Source: Vibrio sp. LaRot3 | Lineage (GTDB): Bacteria; Pseudomonadota; Gammaproteobacteria; Enterobacterales; Vibrionaceae | Assembly (NCBI RefSeq): GCF_027587025.1 | Contig: NZ_JAPPTI010000008.1 | Coordinates: forward strand, 62,001-126,000 | DNA length: 64,000 nucleotides | Direction: 5' to 3' | Part shown: positions 63,842-64,000 of the stretch, piece by piece | Layout: each line of letters opens with the position of its first letter | Position numbering within the stretch: the stretch's first letter is position 1 | The notes under the pieces: model-generated | The model's database searches: none | What the model saw: the letters and a program-made list of their open reading frames with translations, nothing else | What the model was told of the DNA's origin: nothing | Position numbers and translations under genes: made by a program

Positions 63842-64000
63842 TTACTCCGCTTCTTCCAATTCTGGTTTGTCTGCTCGACGAGCTTCTGGTTTGTGGCGTA
63901 GTTTGTTTAGCTGACGTTCTAGTTTCTGTTCTACCTCGTTAACGGCAGCGTATAAATCTTCATGTGTTGCTGAGGCGACTAGCTTTCCTTTTGGAATGGT
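63842..64000 (-). CDS. raiA: Ribosome-associated inhibitor RaiA, 5' end outside window
   Basis: The last 52 codons and the TAA of a RaiA/HPF-family protein are visible: [38 protein letters not shown] and an acidic tail ending in ELEEAE. RaiA (YfiA) binds the 30S subunit in cold shock or stationary phase. The HEDLYAA and ERQLNKL blocks match E. coli RaiA, and the raiA-pheLA order agrees. The short acidic tail distinguishes it from long HPF. Confidence 0.9.
   Translation of the reverse strand, partial: TIPKGKLVASATHEDLYAAVNEVEQKLERQLNKLRHKPEARRADKPELEEAE

Overview
The window is chromosomal DNA of a gammaproteobacterium of the family Vibrionaceae, most likely a Vibrio. The evidence is gene content and order: arcB-yhcC-gltBD, an nptA/nhaR/hlyU/rpsT/murJ/ribF/ileS/lspA block, aroF-tyrA with a plzA-like PilZ gene, slt-trpR-yjjX-mbaA, and raiA-pheL-pheA. 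HlyU, NptA, PlzA and MbaA are Vibrio-type proteins. No phage, transposon, CRISPR array, tRNA or rRNA gene was found. Most of the window is core genome, with one small A+T-rich accessory stretch.

Layout. 1-14532 (mostly minus strand): the truncated sulfite reductase gene cysJ, a very large divergent GltB-like protein (1819 aa), a DUF1499 lipoprotein, and the canonical glutamate synthase operon gltB-gltD. 14533-20960 (plus): radical SAM protein YhcC, a PAS/GGDEF diguanylate cyclase, the sensor kinase ArcB, a lipoprotein, an unannotated 40-codon ORF and a DUF1127 protein. 20997-23759: tas, broken by one in-frame stop codon; a DUF6482 protein; mutH; then a gene-free 620-bp stretch with six consensus DnaA boxes. 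23760-29070 (plus): rppH, ptsP, a TSUP transporter, lgt and thyA. 29337-40685: nptA, nhaR, hlyU, rpsT, murJ, ribF, ileS, lspA, fkpB and ispH. 40855-48591: a cstA/btsT-type transporter gene, a DUF2799 lipoprotein, peptidoglycan-recycling genes murQ, anmK and nagZ, and the two-component pair btsR/btsS. 48835-51067: aroF-tyrA under TyrR boxes. 51150-53409: three poorly known exported proteins, partly in A+T-rich DNA. 53460-64000: an M23 endopeptidase, PilZ protein, ettA, slt, trpR, yjjX, mbaA, pheA with its leader peptide, and the truncated raiA.

How the parts connect. Aromatic amino-acid control is well represented: TyrR boxes at aroF-tyrA, the trpR gene, and Phe attenuation at pheA. The btsSR pair lies about 4 kb from its probable target, the cstA-like gene. 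Five copies of the BtsR half-site stand upstream of that gene at an exact 20-bp period. Cyclic-di-GMP genes appear three times: the GGDEF protein beside arcB, the PilZ protein, and MbaA. MbaA lacks the nspS gene that accompanies it in V. cholerae. The DnaA-box cluster beside mutH sits where E. coli carries DARS2 and is a candidate chromosomal replication-control site.
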